Below are positions 13,981 through 27,673 of a stretch of DNA of 64,000 nt, piece by piece. The stretch spans positions 7,070,001-7,134,000 of the forward strand of contig NC_051100.1 of NCBI RefSeq assembly GCF_901709675.1, in the 5' to 3' direction. This stretch comes from Syngnathus acus. Taxonomy: Eukaryota; Chordata; Actinopteri; Syngnathiformes; Syngnathidae. The notes below the pieces were generated by a model, which worked only from the letters and a program-made list of their open reading frames with translations, was not told the DNA's origin and made no database searches. Position 1 is the stretch's first letter. The number at the start of each line of letters is the position of its first letter. The translations under genes and the position numbers were made by a program.

Positions 13981-16900
13981 CTATTAAAAGCAGCCGACTA
14001 GTGAGTTCTGGCACAATACAATCATTATACGCTAGAATTTAATCAAATTTAGTAATACAAGGCTGAGAATTCTAATAAATACTAATCTCTGAATTTGCAT
14101 CTTCTGTAAGAATGCAATTTGGCCAGGTGATGCCACTGGTTACTGTGCTCTTGCACAATAAGTGCAGAAAACACAATTAGAGCTTCAGTTTTCTGCTTAA
14201 ACGTAAGACAACCAAATGAAGACCATGACTAACAATCTCGACATTCAATTGCCCAAGTAAGTTGGCTGTGTTCGCTCCCACAATGGCGCAAATGCCCCTT
14301 TCTAATCGCACCCATCAACGAAAATATTAAATGAGAGAAAAACTCCACCCATGCGCGCAATTTGCGCTAGTCTTGTTCAGAAACAAAACAAAAAATTGGG
14401 AACAAAACCATGAGACTTTCTTCTGCTCCTTGCTAGTGAGAAAGACGTACAAATAAACCAGTGTGCTCATCAAAAACTGTAAATGGTGTGGGAGATTCAC
14501 CTAATGGAGCAAACAGACTTGGAGGCTATCCCACATGCTGTGGAAGGAAGAGGATAGAAGATATCACACGCAATTTTAATAACAAAAAAGAACAATGGCT
14601 TCATGAGTTCTTTGTTTCCCCTCACACAATTCAACTGTGTTTACATTCCCTCCGCCAAGTGACAAAATAATCTCTCGCTCCCTCTTCAGATCTACTTGTT
14701 TCACCTCCTTGTTCGAAATTGTCACCTCCGATCAGAGAAGAAAACTGCTATTATTGCACTTCAGTAACTGTTGAGACAACTTCACAACAGCCAAGGTTTG
14801 GACACCGCTGAGCTGATGCTTCGCCAAGATGGCCTTGAGCAGCAAAGAACTTTGTCTGGGATTTCGTTGCTGCAAAGCATCAAGCACCTGATAAGCAACA
14901 AACGGAGATCATCGCGTGGGAATTTTACAGGGTTTAGACATTCTCTTAAAGAACAGGAGAGAAAAGAAGTTCATGTAACAACTAAGTGTTGATGACAACT
15001 AAGATAAAAAAAAATAATGTTGACAATAGAACCCTTTTCTAATTGTCTCCATCTCAATGAATTTTCCACTAGGGATCAGCGCAGTGTGAGAAAGCAACAA
15101 AAGAAAAATAAACTAGCAGAGTGGCACAGTCAACAGAGGAGTGAGGACACTCAGGACCGATTTCACTAAAGGATTGTTTTGTTTTTGCGTGGTGCTACCC
15201 AATAAAAATGGAGTGCAAAAAAAATAGTGTCTAATTTGCAAAGCATGCACAGATGGTGAAATGTTTCACTAGCTGAGATGGCAAGCAGAATGTGTCTTGG
15301 TGGGTGCAGCAGTGGTATTTCGCATATTTAAATGAGGCAATGTCTATATATCTGGAAAATAAATTGGCTACCTCTATGCAAATGAGTCTCCTTGATAAAT
15401 GTCTAATTCATTAACACTTGCAGCACATGCAGTTCGAGTGAAGCAAGTAACAACTACACAGAGCTCGTGCCATTTTAGAGTGCAAGACTACAAGAACACC
15501 AAGTCACTGTGACTATGATGGAATCCATTTTGTAACCCACTCGCATCTCTCAACAAAAAATACAGACGTCCAAATAAATACATTTATGAACCCTCAAAAC
15601 ACATTTTTGGACATAAAGCAGTAAAATGATGACTTTCTGTAAACCTATAATTTTGTTATATTTGGAGATGTCTTGCCGTTACTGTGCTGATCAAAAACTG
15701 ACAGAGCAGCTTTGTGCCATTTGACTGCACAAACAAATGGAGCATCTTAGAGCAAAACTGGGATGAGGCATTTCTACTCATAATTCAATTAAAACATTCT
15801 ACTGGTACACAAATGCTTTCTGCTATCATTCATCATCATTTTTCTCCTGCATTATTTACCGTTCAAATGTTATGTGCATAATAGTGTTTTGAGCAGAGGT
15901 GTTCAACAAGGTTGTTCCTCCAAAGGACTTTCTTGAGCACGCACACAGACGTTCCCAATGTGGATATTATTTGATCGAAGCGCTAATAGAAATGCCATTC
16001 AACAATGATAAGCAAAGTAAGCAGGGATGGACTCATGAATGGATGGAACTGTGGAGGTACAGTAAAGTCTGTTATAATGGATAGTTGTTGACAGTAATAC
16101 TTGAGAGCAACAAACAATCTCATATGTTGCTGTCGATATGCGTCTAAATGTCAAATGATGCATTTTAAGCAGAAAGATATCAGCACCAGTTGCAATTTCC
16201 TTGTATTCATAAGGTTGGCATAAAACACACTGAAGTTGTGAGTCATGTGACCCTTTTTCAGAGAGGGATGAGATATCAAAGGTTCTGTCAATTGCTCCGC
16301 TCATTCAAATTGTCCAATAATGTCATCTTTGCAAACAAAGGTGCCTTTGAGTGCATCAAATCAAAGACTAAACTTGTTACAGAACTGGAATGACAGAGGT
16401 AATTGATTTTGTGGTCATTTTCTATGACCGACAACACCGAAGACAGCAAACCTTGGAAAAGATAAGGATGATCACAAAGCCTAAGACGTCAAAGTCAGTC
16501 AGATTATGTTTACGCATAAGGCCCAATTAACTTTATCCAAGAAATAATAGAAATGTCCAAACATTGCATATGATTTGCAAGTGAAGAGTTGAATGCTTAC
16601 AATTACAATGTATAACCTTATCTTCTGAATGTCTCGAAACTTGTTGATTAATGTTTCGTGGTATCATTTTGTTCACAGAGAATGTTTAAGTCAACCACGG
16701 AATTGTTATCCTTGAATTCTTGGACGACACGTGTCACTGTTCTGTTGCTCTAAAGCGCAATTACGGTTGTCGAAATGTAATGTGCAACAGGGTTTTCATT
16801 TGTAATGTACCTGGATTAAAAAAAATCACTTGGCAGATGATTAAAATTGGTATTGGCCAACTGGGGGCTTTTACTGGAGAGGGTTTTTTTGGAGGCTGCA

Positions 16901-19159
16901 ACAAGCTGTGGTGGCACCGTATTGATTTACCAATCCAAAAGCATCTCCCATGAGCCCCTTGATTTATTTGTCCCCTTTTGTCTATGAATCATGTGTTTGG
17001 GGAGTTGTTCACTTTAAGAAAATACTGCAGAAATCATTGACCCATCTCCTTTGTTATATTTGGAACCTGCAGCAGCTTTTACTTAATGTGTTAACAATTT
17101 ACATGGATACTTCCATTAGATCTCAAGGAGAGTCTGGACTAATAAAATATTATTTTACCACAACGAAGGCCACATTCAGGTAAATTAATTACATCATATA
17201 ATCAAATGATAAGTAGAAAAACAATGGCTGATTCAAGATTAAGAACAATATGGCTCTGAAATGGCATTATGTTAACAAAACATGCAAACGTAAGCATGCT
17301 TCTCATCTCAGCTTTCGTCTAGCTAAACATGCACAATGGAAACGGAAACTCAGATGTTCAAAGAAGTCACCTGCCCAGTTAAGCCCTGAAAACAGGTGTC
17401 ATATTCTTGATCAGGCAACAATACAATAGCCAGTAAGTTGGAAACCAGATTGTGCATCCGATCCAATTTCAGCGGTGACTGTCCACTCAGCTTTACTACG
17501 AGTGATCGATTGCAAATTGTATGTTCAGGCATTGTTAAGCCATCTGTAGTAGTTGCGGCGTCAATGTCTCAGCAGTGTTGAGGCATGTTCATTGAAGCAG
17601 CACGCTGCAGGCCTGCTGGAGAGCAATTCGAAGTCGTCTCTATGCACACGGTCGCTATATGTAATTGTAGTGCAGAACTCTGACAAATGAGTTTAAAATC
17701 TGCAGCAATATTGGCACTTTAGAATGCGCCAAATGTGACAGCCGTGTTTTTCATTGATTTTTAGTGACGGAGAGACTGAAAACGGACTTGAAGAGGCAGA
17801 CTGCGGCACACACATTCCACGTTTGACCGGTTTCAGTCAGGCAGGCTATGAATACTGCCTTTTAAACCCAATCACTAATAAAGCTCCCTTGTGTCCAAGC
17901 GAGAGGATTCAGTCAACTAACTTCTGCAGCCTTGCAAATATAGTATTGCATTTCAGCTTGGCAACAATCATGCAAATGTTGTATGGAAGTGTACAAGTCA
18001 TATGCTACATTAAAGTCACATTAATATTCCATCATAATGGACGGTATAGTAGTGTTTGTAATATGAGCGCCTATCTCACATGCACAGTGCATCAAAATGG
18101 CAAGAATTACCTTAAGGCACTTTACAAACATGCTGTTTGAAAGGAATATACCCGTAGACCTTGCCTTTGTTTAATTTTCCAAACTAAATTTTCCATACAT
18201 TTTGTAGTAGCAGCTACATTAACACTACAAGTGATATTTTAAGCCATAGTTTAACATTAACTCTCCCAAGCATGAAAAGAAGTTAACCATTGTTAAACAA
18301 TGAAATTTGTACTCACCATTAACTTTAATGGGCCTTAACGAACATGGCGAGGGAAGTTGCTTACCATAAAGATAAACCCAGCTCATTATGACGTACATCC
18401 TGTTCTTCTCTTATCAATATTACTACCTGGATTCAATCAATTTAATGCTCTATGGTTATTAGCGCACTCATGTTAAGAGTTTGAATCGCATTGTGTCATC
18501 ATTATTTTTGGGAGGAATTTTTTATCCTTTTCATTCACAAAATCACAAAAGTCCGACTAAAATGGTACAGGCCTTAGTAATGCTTTCTCTGCAAGGTCAC
18601 CCTTCCCCATTTTGTGAGGGGGGGATAAGCACCTAGTCCACACAAACACAAACAGCCAGTCAGTCAGTGCAAGCAAATGTCATCTGTCTTAGTCAGTGAT
18701 GACTGGCATATGCTGATGCCAAGCGTTAGACGTCATCCTTCAAATAAATCTGTGTAACGATGACTGAGGCAGAAAAACAAAAGAGGGAGCCACTTGGTAG
18801 ATTTAAATAATTGTGCGTATATGCATATTCTGGATTTCATATACCCCCCCCACCAAAGATTATAGATTGTATTGATGCATGGGGAGTGTTTGTTGCACAT
18901 AAATGGTTTTAGCACTCAACTGAAGTTTTGTCTTTATTTTTGGCATCCTTTGAGAATTGTTTTAACCCCATTAGTGACTTGATTAAGAGTCACTTAAGTT
19001 ATTTCATTGTAATTTCCATGGACTTCCTATTAATGAGGAAAAACACTTGCAGCACTGTTGAGTGCATAAAAGCCTGCCACTCCTGACTTTTTTCATACAA
19101 CTCATGCATAAAATCATTAATTGGAAAGTTTAGTTAAAGGCAAGTATAACAAGCCAATC

Positions 19160-19394
19160 GAGGTCACTGGTGACGCACTGGTTAGCACGTCCACCTCACA
19201 GTTCAAAAGTTGCGGGTCCGATTCCACCTCCGGCCCTCCCTGTGTGAAGTTTGCATGTTCTCCCCGTGCCTGTGTGTGAATGGTTGTTTGTTGTGTGCCC
19301 TGCGATTGGCTGGCAATCAGTTCAGGGTGTCCCCCGCCTACTACCGAAGACTACTGGGATAGGCTCCAGCACGCCCGCGACACCAATTGGTCGG
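19160..19394 (+). mobile_element. Family A SINE copy with internal deletion and truncated 3' end
   Basis: The head (GACGCACTGGTTAGCACGTCC), B box (GGGTCCGATTCC near 19216) and TTTGCATGTTCTCC match the copy at 8509. After CCCCGTGCCTG the sequence jumps to TGTGTGAATGG, so roughly 100 bases of the body are missing. It then runs normally through GCGATTGGCTGGC and GGGATAGGCTCCAGCACGC and stops before the TGGA tail. Flanks AACAAGCCAA (from about 19148) and AACAAGTCCAA (from about 19396) may be a diverged target duplication. Confidence 0.8.
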
Positions 19395-22029
19395 TCAACA
19401 AGTCCAAGGAAATGATCTTGGCCAAATTCAGTTGGGTCTACAATCCCTTCATAAATGAATCTGTGTGTGTACTAAAAGCAATGAATCTAAAACACTGGCT
19501 GCCTTTCTGCATGTTAATGGACCATTGCCGAAAGACGGCTATATAGTATGTCGAGGCTTCCGTTCCAAATAACACGTATAGGTACATGTAAGCAGCATCT
19601 TGGTATTGCGGCCATCCATAATCTTAAAACACTTGCCATCGCGACTGAAGAGATGCCAGTGAGTGCGGTTACAGAAGCCCCTTGAGAAAGGATTGGATTT
19701 CTCCTCCACTTCCCCACATAGACTTTGAGTGACAGACTCATTTGCCAGGGTTTGTGGGTGGATGTTTATGCAAATTCCTCTTTGCTGTGGGTAGAAATAG
19801 CCATCCACTGACAGGCCAAAACCAACTGGGTTGAAATGAAGGAGCATGCAACTAAGAGGCTGAAAGCGACACATTACCATCTTCGGCATCACCTTACAAG
19901 GGCCAAAAGAGAAAAAAGAAAATATTATGCCACCTATACAAACAAAGTCTGAATAGGATTTGGTTTTTGCTTCTTTGAAATGATTCAACAGTGTTTATTG
20001 ACACAGAGAGCATTTCTCTGCTTTGGTACAGGACCTCAGGACAAGGCTGTAACATGCTCATGTAAAAAGTTATGAATGTATTCTTTGAAGGATGAGCAGT
20101 GTGCAGAAGCACATGCAAACCGAGTTTGCATTGTCAATACAGTTTTGGTGCTATTGCACTGCCTCTTGCTTGAAAGTATCAAATCTTCACATTACTACTT
20201 ATTCTTCCTGCTGACTGGATTGGAAACAGGTTCACTGTGTTCCCTCTATTGTGGTGGGATATTTTCTCTGAGTGAATTATGCACATGATGGAAATAAACA
20301 AATCCAATTTGTATAATAAGAGGATAAGACAGTCTTCTTCATCTACAGAGACTCATTACTTTTGTTTGTATTCACATAGAGGCCTTTTTGAAGTCAGAGA
20401 AAGCAATAGTGGCTTGCTTTGATTCGTGAAGTCCACTTTAACTCATAAATTGCAAAATAGAGTCTGAACGCTGTGATGTTGGAGCAAGATGCGCAATTAC
20501 AAATGGAAATGTGATATTATGCCTTTGTGGCCATGAGACAGTGAAAAAGAAAACAAGGTCTTTTGAGTGGACTTCAGTCAGCAGCATTTGTGTGTTTTCA
20601 CCAGAGATATTATTGTCCATGACTCACCGGTCAAATTATTTTTGCTTAAAACCATATAATATCCTAATTCAAAACCCTAACTTGAAACACAAAATTTGTA
20701 TTAATTTCCAGGTGCTTGTTTAAATCATACGGTGTTGTCTCGAGAACATCATGTGCAGCTTCTTCATCTCATAAAGCTCATTATTTGAGACTTTATTCTG
20801 ATTCCTCTTGTATATGAAATTATAAAAGGCCATAAAACCGCTGAGTCTCGTAAATTATGAGTAACGGAATGTTAAATCGTACACTCATCTCAATGAAAAC
20901 AGATTAGCCAATGGCTGATGTCCTTCATGTTTATTTCTACCCCTTACGGAAAATAAATACTTGCCAGATATGCACTGAACAAATTGACCAAATGTATTGT
21001 AAATATAAACAATACATACTTACTGTTTTTCTAACAATGTGTATTTGACTATCCTAATCCACAGCAGTATTTTTCCTGGTCTCAAATCCATAAATGGTGT
21101 CGACACTTTGACCACCATCCTGTCTGCAGTTGCGCTATGACAACACTGCTCTTTCATTTGCTCAGAGACAGTTGGCAGCACACGGTCTGATAGCAGGTAG
21201 TTATCACTCCGACTCCCAGTTCTGGCGCCGCTGAAACACAGCCTCCGGACTGAGATCACAAATCCATGTCAAAATTTGAACAACGGTTTGCACAGCTGAT
21301 CATCATCCGCCAGTCCAAGTGGCTCGTAGAAACATCCACGGGAATACAACACAATACACTATGTTGGCGTTGGATTCAAACTTGAAAATTTTGTTTTTTA
21401 TACCGTCTGTACTTTTTTATCGCCCACTTCTTTCATCCACCTTTGTATAGTATATTGAGTCCTTCAACATGGTCCCTTTTTTAATACACTTGCTCATATA
21501 ATATCAGAGATGTGGTTTAGTTTCCTTTTTAAACTGTATGAGGGACACGACATTTCAACAGTTTGAACAAAAATAATGCAAAGTATTATCTTTGTGAAGG
21601 CTGACATATTTATTTTATTTATCGATTCATTTTATTTATTTTTTTGAAACTCTTTAGAACTGGTCTAGTTCTTGTTCCGGTGGATAGTTGCATTTCAAAA
21701 TGACAAAGAAATAAATTCCTCTATCCACTCTGATTTGTATGTTCATTTACCATTACTGGTTTAATGGATATTGAGGCTTTTTTTCCATGAGCAACACAAA
21801 GTAACACACAAACTACTGAGCTGAACACAATATGTCTCACTCAGAGACGTCTTATTTAACCGTACGTTTGCTTGTGTAGGTGTACCCAAATGTTGTGGGT
21901 CATGGTTGTCCAATTATTGTACAAAAAGATGTCTGGGACTGTCACAATGTTTTTTGTGGCACTTCAGTCAATTGGACTTACTTGAAGTGACCATGTCTTT
22001 TACTAACAACTTTCTTACCATCTCAGCAG

Positions 22030-22076
22030 AAAGGACTGCAAAGGTTTAGACGAAGGACCACGGCTATGAACGCCAG
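22030..22076 (+). other. Candidate small exon antisense to the adgrb3 intron
   Basis: An acceptor-like TTCTTACCATCTCAGCAG ends at 22029 and a donor CCAG/GTATAA follows at 22076/22077. The 47-base segment is open in frame 1, giving a basic stretch KGLQRFRRRTTAMNA. It is on the opposite strand from adgrb3. No partner exon was found; chance is the likeliest explanation. Confidence 0.1.
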
Positions 22077-23671
22077 GTATAAAATGCACCATGAAGGCTT
22101 TCCTGGGGAAATGTTATTATAGCTGCCTCTACAGTGAAGTAATTCAATGTGGAATTTTCAAAAGAATTGTAACGTGATGATATTTTCTCTAGATTAACCT
22201 TAAAAAATCATATATAGGGTAAACCAAAGAGATTAAGGGCTGTCTCGCTGAAGCCTCTCCTTCACTGAATTGGAACTAAAATGGCCTCCAAGTGTATGGA
22301 ACAATGGGGGTGAGCATAATGCAGTGTGACTACTGAGTGACTTGACTGAGATCCAAAGTGAATAAAAGGCCGCTCTATGTGAGGCGGCAGGGCTGAGCTG
22401 CGGCGGTACTCATGACTGCGGCGGGTGACGGCGCACTGGAGCCTTGCACCACGTTTCATTCCCCGATAAAATCTCAAAGCCATCTTCTATGCAGTCACAA
22501 AGCAGAATGTTCAAATGAAGTAAATGCAAGTGTGCAACCAGAAATCTGCACAGTATCACATTTAGAAATGCAGAGTTGTTCCTCTTTCATGGTCATTTTG
22601 CCATCATTCCAGCTAAACAAGGCTATGAAATTCAATCTGAATGAACTGTCATGTTTTAGGTACATTGGATGGTTGCCTTTAGGACCAATAGCATCCTTTC
22701 TCAGGATGGAAAAATTAGCAGGACTCATTCGTGTTTGTAACCTAATTTTTGTATTCATACAGGGTTTGGAGGCCCCCTTTGCGGACTCATTAAATATTCA
22801 TTTTAATATCTTCCCTACTTATGAGACCCAATTCTTGGTAGCATCATGAGTTTTCGAGCAAATTAAATACATTACAGGGACAACAGGCTAACTCCCCACA
22901 GGAAAGACCAAAATGTCAACCCCTAACTGAAAGACAGACTCACTACCACATACCCGAATACACCATCTTACATGGATCTAAAAAAGTGCTTATATTTAGT
23001 GAAACACATCTTTCATTTCCTTTTAAAAATGCAAATCTAATTGTAAGATGGTTGGGCAGCCAAGGCCACATGCGATACATCTCAAGCACAACGCGACAGT
23101 TTGAAGCTTCATTAACAGTCTACACAATGAAATACAAACAAGAATACACTTCCCACCCCAAAGCAATGAGACGTATCGACCCTGATCCTCCAATGACAGC
23201 GGAACAACACAAATAATGAGACAGTCAACCATAGCCGGGGGGAAAACGAGTCGGAAGAGCAACAAAATGAGGGGATACCTCGTGAAGCGGCTGATTTCTC
23301 GACACTAGGAGCGGGTTGTGGAAGATATGAAGGTGCCAAAGGGAATTAGAGGATTTTAAGGTTTTATCCTACACGTGGATAATAAACACCAGCATCTGCA
23401 AAGACTATTAATGGAAGTTCCTGTTTTCACCACAATTTATGGAATGCACTGTAATATTGGAAAAAAAAATTACTACGGTGGTTAGCCGGCAACGATCCAT
23501 GAACCATTTTAAAATGTTGGGGATTTTTTTTTTCTAGGTTAAAAGTCACACTTATCTAAAAGCAGCCTGGACACGTCATGCGGAAATCACAACGCTGACA
23601 AACACATTATTTCACCGTTGGGCACTGGCGAGTCATCATGCTGTTGCATGTGGTGAAAAAAAGACAGAACA

Positions 23672-23718
23672 GACACACACACACACACTCACATGCACGC
23701 TCATGCATGCACACACAC
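23672..23718. repeat. (AC)n microsatellite, interrupted
   Basis: ACACAC runs separated by TCACATGCACGCTCATGCATGC. Confidence 0.9.
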
Positions 23719-24901
23719 CAGGGAGCAGGAGAGAAAATTAAATCACAGTAAGTGTCAGTGGAGCACTGTGCTGCCTGCTTTTACAACTTTTATGCATGAA
23801 ACAGTGACAGCTATAAAAATAAAGCAGCATAAATGAGTCAGTAGCTGGGTTAAGAGTTTCCATTGCGTCGCTTTGGTCTTGAAAGTGGCACAGCTTCAAC
23901 GGGTGAGGTCTGTCTTTTGTCTGTATAATCACCTCAAATATGTACGAGCTTTAACCTTTTAAAACGGTCTACACGCTGCGTATGCAAGACAAACGGGGAC
24001 GCTGCGGCAGCGTGTCGTGCGTACAACCTCCAGCCAGGCCTTTTTGATTGGCTCAAACGGCCTCCTCTTCAACAGGAAGTTGAGAAGATCAAAGACGAGC
24101 GATTGTATCAAATACAGCCCTTGTCGACTGTTTGTAACGCTTTATTCTTCGTCAGAAACACCCATTCTGTCACTATGACGCCTGGAGGAGAGACAGTGCT
24201 CTTTTAAAACCCAGTGTGTTGATCTCCCCCGTTATCCAGATGAAAACGGATTTATTCAAACCTCCCATCAACCAACACTATAAATAGATGCTAGTGGAAA
24301 ATCTTCTGAAGGGGGGGAAAATAAGCTGTGCTCTTAAGCTGATATTAACATGCTGAAAACTGTCAAAGGTTATTCTGGAAAAAAGAATTCCCTCCGTAAA
24401 TGAGCATAACGTTGTTGTGATTTGATCAGAGGGTGATCTGAATTATGATTATTAAAGCCATGCTGCTTCTTCTCAACTCCTATAGCATAAATTATTTGAA
24501 AACAACATTTTCGTAAAAGCACAAGATGAGTGGCACTTGCATTCTTCACAAATATTTAAAGGAGACGAATGTAATTGCTGTTTTCTTAGAATTATTTTGG
24601 ACTGGGGTGGTCTTCAGGTGTGACGTGTTGACTTTTAAGCAACTTTTAAGATGACCTAAATGGGTGGAGAAAATTCCTAGCCAATTGTGGTTAAATTGGA
24701 AAGTTTACAAATATTAATTTAAATAAATAAATATGGCTTACAGATAGCAGCATTGGATCGATTTTGTATTAGATCACCGTTTACTGCGTAAATATGTAAG
24801 CACCTAATCCACGTTGCAAGCAGCTTGCGATTGATGATGTAATGTGTGTACATACACTCTTGCACATGCATGACACACGTGCATGCACACCCACGACTAA
24901 A

Positions 24902-24952
24902 TACTACTACTACTACTACTACTACGACGACTACTACTACTACTACTACTAC
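24902..24952. repeat. (ACT)n trinucleotide repeat
   Basis: Seventeen triplets, with two ACG variants in the middle. The poly-tyrosine and poly-valine frames here are artefacts of the repeat. Confidence 0.95.
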
Positions 24953-25121
24953 AAAATAGCATGCAAATGTAAAATTCTTACACTGGTGATTCATTTTAAC
25001 ACTGCACATTATTTGTCATCAGAAGTCTATTTTCATTGATGTTATTGTTCTTTTCCGTGAGAAGAGTACTGTTCTGTGTGTGTTATCAATTAAAAGTTCA
25101 AAAATGACTTCTCAGCACCAT

Positions 25122-25318
25122 TTATTTATTTATTATTTATTCATCACTCTTGTTTATTCATTGTTTGTGCCTTCTTGTTTTTACTTTTTGTGTTGTTTAC
25201 TTGTATGTATATTGTGTACTATGTCTTGTCACCGTGGGATAGTGGGAACGTAATTTCGATCTGTTGGGGGTCTTGGCATGTGAAGAAATTGACAATAAAG
25301 CAGACTTTGACTTTTTTT
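25122..25318 (+). mobile_element. LINE-like 3' end with TTTGACTTT tail (copy 1)
   Basis: The segment runs from a TTTATTTATTTATTATTTAT stretch through ACTTGTATGTATATTGTG and GTCACCGTGGGATAGTGGGA, then GAAATTGACAATAAAGCAGA, and ends in CTTTGACTTTTTT. A matching segment in the opposite orientation lies at 54605..54795. The AATAAA near the end and the short-unit tail are typical of the 3' UTR end of a target-primed retrotransposon. Reverse-transcriptase coding sequence is absent, so it is a 5'-truncated copy. Confidence 0.75.
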
Positions 25319-26919
25319 TACTTTGATTTAGTAGGGTCTCAAAGGCAATGGCAGAGTACCTGAAGGGTGGAGCTACACACAGAGGTCTTTGTTGATTGGT
25401 CAAAGGCATCATGCACTTTATCGGCATTCGGCTTCGTGATAACCCTAATGCGGTAAACCAAACAGTGTTCTACAGCTTGGTGGAAATGTGGCTTAAAGTA
25501 GATCTAGACTAGAGTGATTCAGGGTTGCCATGGCAATGCCAGGAACACTATCCTTATTATTACAAGCCGATGTAGCAACTAAGTGATGTTGAAGCGTGAA
25601 GCGGCAGCCACCCAACAGCCAAACCGACGGCATAAAAGCATATTGTTCTTCCCATTGTGATCTCCGGGGAGCAATTGCCGCAACCGTTACTTCAATCCCA
25701 CAAGGGAAAACTGATGTCCCATAACATTTGCTTCCTCATTATTTCCCCCACTAATCAAAAGGTTCATTCATGACTTTGGTGATGAAGGCCACTGCTTTAT
25801 GAGTCATCACCGGATATATCACGCAACACTACCTGTTACTTGACAGTCAGCTACAGTATGTGTCAAGGCAGCCTTATCACAAAGCTCCACAGTCTATCAT
25901 GACCTTATCAGAAGCATTTACCGTCGACAGCCAATGTTCTAACATGTTGCATTGCTCTATGGCAGCACGACAGTGAAATCACATAAGCCGTTAGTCTCAT
26001 CATGTTCATTCTACTCCTCGATTTATTCTTGAAGCTAAACAACAAATGTTGCATCGTGTCTGCCCAATCCAAGATGCAAATGGCATGGAGGCCAAACTTG
26101 CCTAATAAAATATACTTTTTGAAATAATTCTGACAACGTATCCTGTATTTTTTTTTTGTTTGTTTAGTGTTGTCTAAATTGATGAGCTCCCAATCCCCCC
26201 CAATAACTGTGGAGCCTCTGAGGCCAAAAACAATCAGTTGTGTTGAAATCAATGGGGTTGGTCAAAAGCACGGCTCAGACATGCTTCCGCCATTTCAAGC
26301 ATGTAGTGCGTGACGATCACGCCACATTTAAAGGGAATGAAAACAGCCGCTTTGATTGGCCATGATTGAAGTCATCTGTGACCATTCACACAGCTACGAA
26401 GCCCTCCCTCTCCCAGATCCGCCGGCCCACACTTGCCTGCTAAATTAACAACATTGGATCCACTCCGTCTCCACGCAGAGCCTCAATCTTAACAGTAATT
26501 TGCTCGCATCTTGCTTTTTACATTCTTGTCATGTATGACGTCATGGTATTGCATCTTTTTGTTTCATACTTGAGAAAATCCAAACACATAGCTACAATTA
26601 ATTATTAGATACTAGACAATGCAAAAGGTTTTGAGCAACAAATTACTTCCCCAAATTTGGAGTTTTTCGGCTCCAGAGGCTCCACTGTAATAGTTTCCAC
26701 CCGACTCCAAGCTTTGTTGTCCAATTAGTGGGGTCGTAGCCACCTAATTAAAACTCTACTGTATGTGTGCTCTTTGTTTCATGGGCCATCACGCTTGAGA
26801 CATGCAGTAGGAAAGGGGCAGAAGAAGGGAGTGATCGACGTGCACATTGAATGATCTATGCATAAACAGTGCTCCATTACTGTGTGAGCACAGAAGGAGG
26901 AAGACAGCTGCATACTCAC

Positions 26920-27673
26920 CTTCTTTAGGAGGCCGCTTCACTTCGGCACTGAGATTGCAGACCTGGCCTGCATGCAGTTGGGGCGACAAGCAGCCCTCCG
27001 TTTGGGCGTTGAGAGGTAAAACCACATTGTTGAGCATCAGCATGCTCTCCGATTCTCCGTCTCCTAAATGCTGGGGGCACGTGCATTTTGTGTAGACGAT
27101 GCCGCACGTCTCCACCGTGCCCTTCTCTAATTTCAGGCAGTTTTCCAGCCATGTACAAAGCACTTGACACCCAAACTGGCTGGGGCTGGCCTTATTCAAG
27201 ACCAGAAACTCCACAATAGACTTCTCCTCTTCTTCCAGCTTCTGCAGCGTCAATCCGTTTGAATCAGACGGGAAAACCCGCCGCAGCTGAACAAAATTTT
27301 TGTCGTAGAGCAAAAATACATAAATATTCTTGGAATCGCACAGGTACACTATCGACTCATTCACCTTGAGCAAGGCATTAATCTTTTCATGAGAGTAATG
27401 ATCAAACTGATAGGCGAGGAGAGAATACTCAGAGCAGCTCAGGTCTTGTTTGTATAGCTTCAGGTAGATGCTGTATTTGGTCGGGTCTGGGTTCTCCAGT
27501 GTCCATGTACAGTTTGTATAGTTCTTAGGGAACATTTCAGTCACAGAGTAGGATCCATAGATGACCCCCTTGACCAGAGTGGAACACCAATAATCTTGGG
27601 CACCAGTTAATCCAAACATAACCAGAAGATAGGTGGAAAATATATAAATCAACAGGTTTCGAACAGCCTTCAT
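26920..27673 (-). CDS. adgrb3: Adhesion G-protein-coupled receptor B3 (BAI3), first coding exon: signal peptide, CUB domain and cysteine-rich segment; partial gene
   Basis: This is the N-terminal coding exon of BAI3, a synaptic adhesion GPCR. In vertebrates its extracellular part binds C1q-like proteins and it acts in synapse and dendrite formation. The frame opens at ATG 27673..27671 and gives 251 codons plus one base. Residues 1 to about 25 form a hydrophobic signal peptide ending near GLTGA/QD. A CUB domain follows (about 30-159, starting [12 protein letters not shown] and including [15 protein letters not shown]). A cysteine-rich segment follows ([29 protein letters not shown]) and ends in KRPPKE. 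Cysteines are at 30, 55, 80, 112, 169, 173, 179, 190, 197, 199, 228 and 239. N-glycosylation sequons are at 51, 54, 105 and 240. The exon ends at 26920 in codon phase 1, followed by donor GTGAGTATG. The open frame beyond that (to 26789) is intron read-through, not protein. The thrombospondin repeats, GAIN domain, seven-helix domain and tail (family length about 1,500 residues) lie outside the window. Identity rests on strong recalled similarity to vertebrate BAI3, especially [21 protein letters not shown]. Confidence 0.95.

Larger units (their letters stand above)
1..26919 (-). other. adgrb3: adgrb3 first large coding-region intron (incomplete)
   Basis: From the donor at 26919 to the left window edge no further adgrb3 exon was found. 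The next expected exon encodes the linker and first thrombospondin type-1 repeat, with a WSxWSxC-like motif, and a manual look for the matching tryptophan/cysteine pattern on the minus strand was negative. The intron is thus at least 26.9 kb, in keeping with the very large BAI3 genes of vertebrates. It holds two full-length or near full-length SINE copies, a LINE 3' tail and several microsatellites listed separately. The rest is AT-rich single-copy-looking DNA in which I see no gene. A short exon could have been missed. Confidence 0.75.

Noticed and set aside
24719-25039. Poly-tyrosine and poly-valine open frames
   Set aside because: Artefacts of the (ACT)n repeat.
26789-26919. Extension of the BAI3 open frame by about 44 codons to a stop at 26789
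   Set aside because: A good GT donor follows KRPPKE/G at 26920, where homologues continue into the linker and thrombospondin repeats. The extra residues have no family resemblance and are intron read-through.
26847-27170. Plus-strand and alternative minus-strand open frames overlapping the BAI3 exon
   Set aside because: These are shadows of the true frame; no independent motif or start context.
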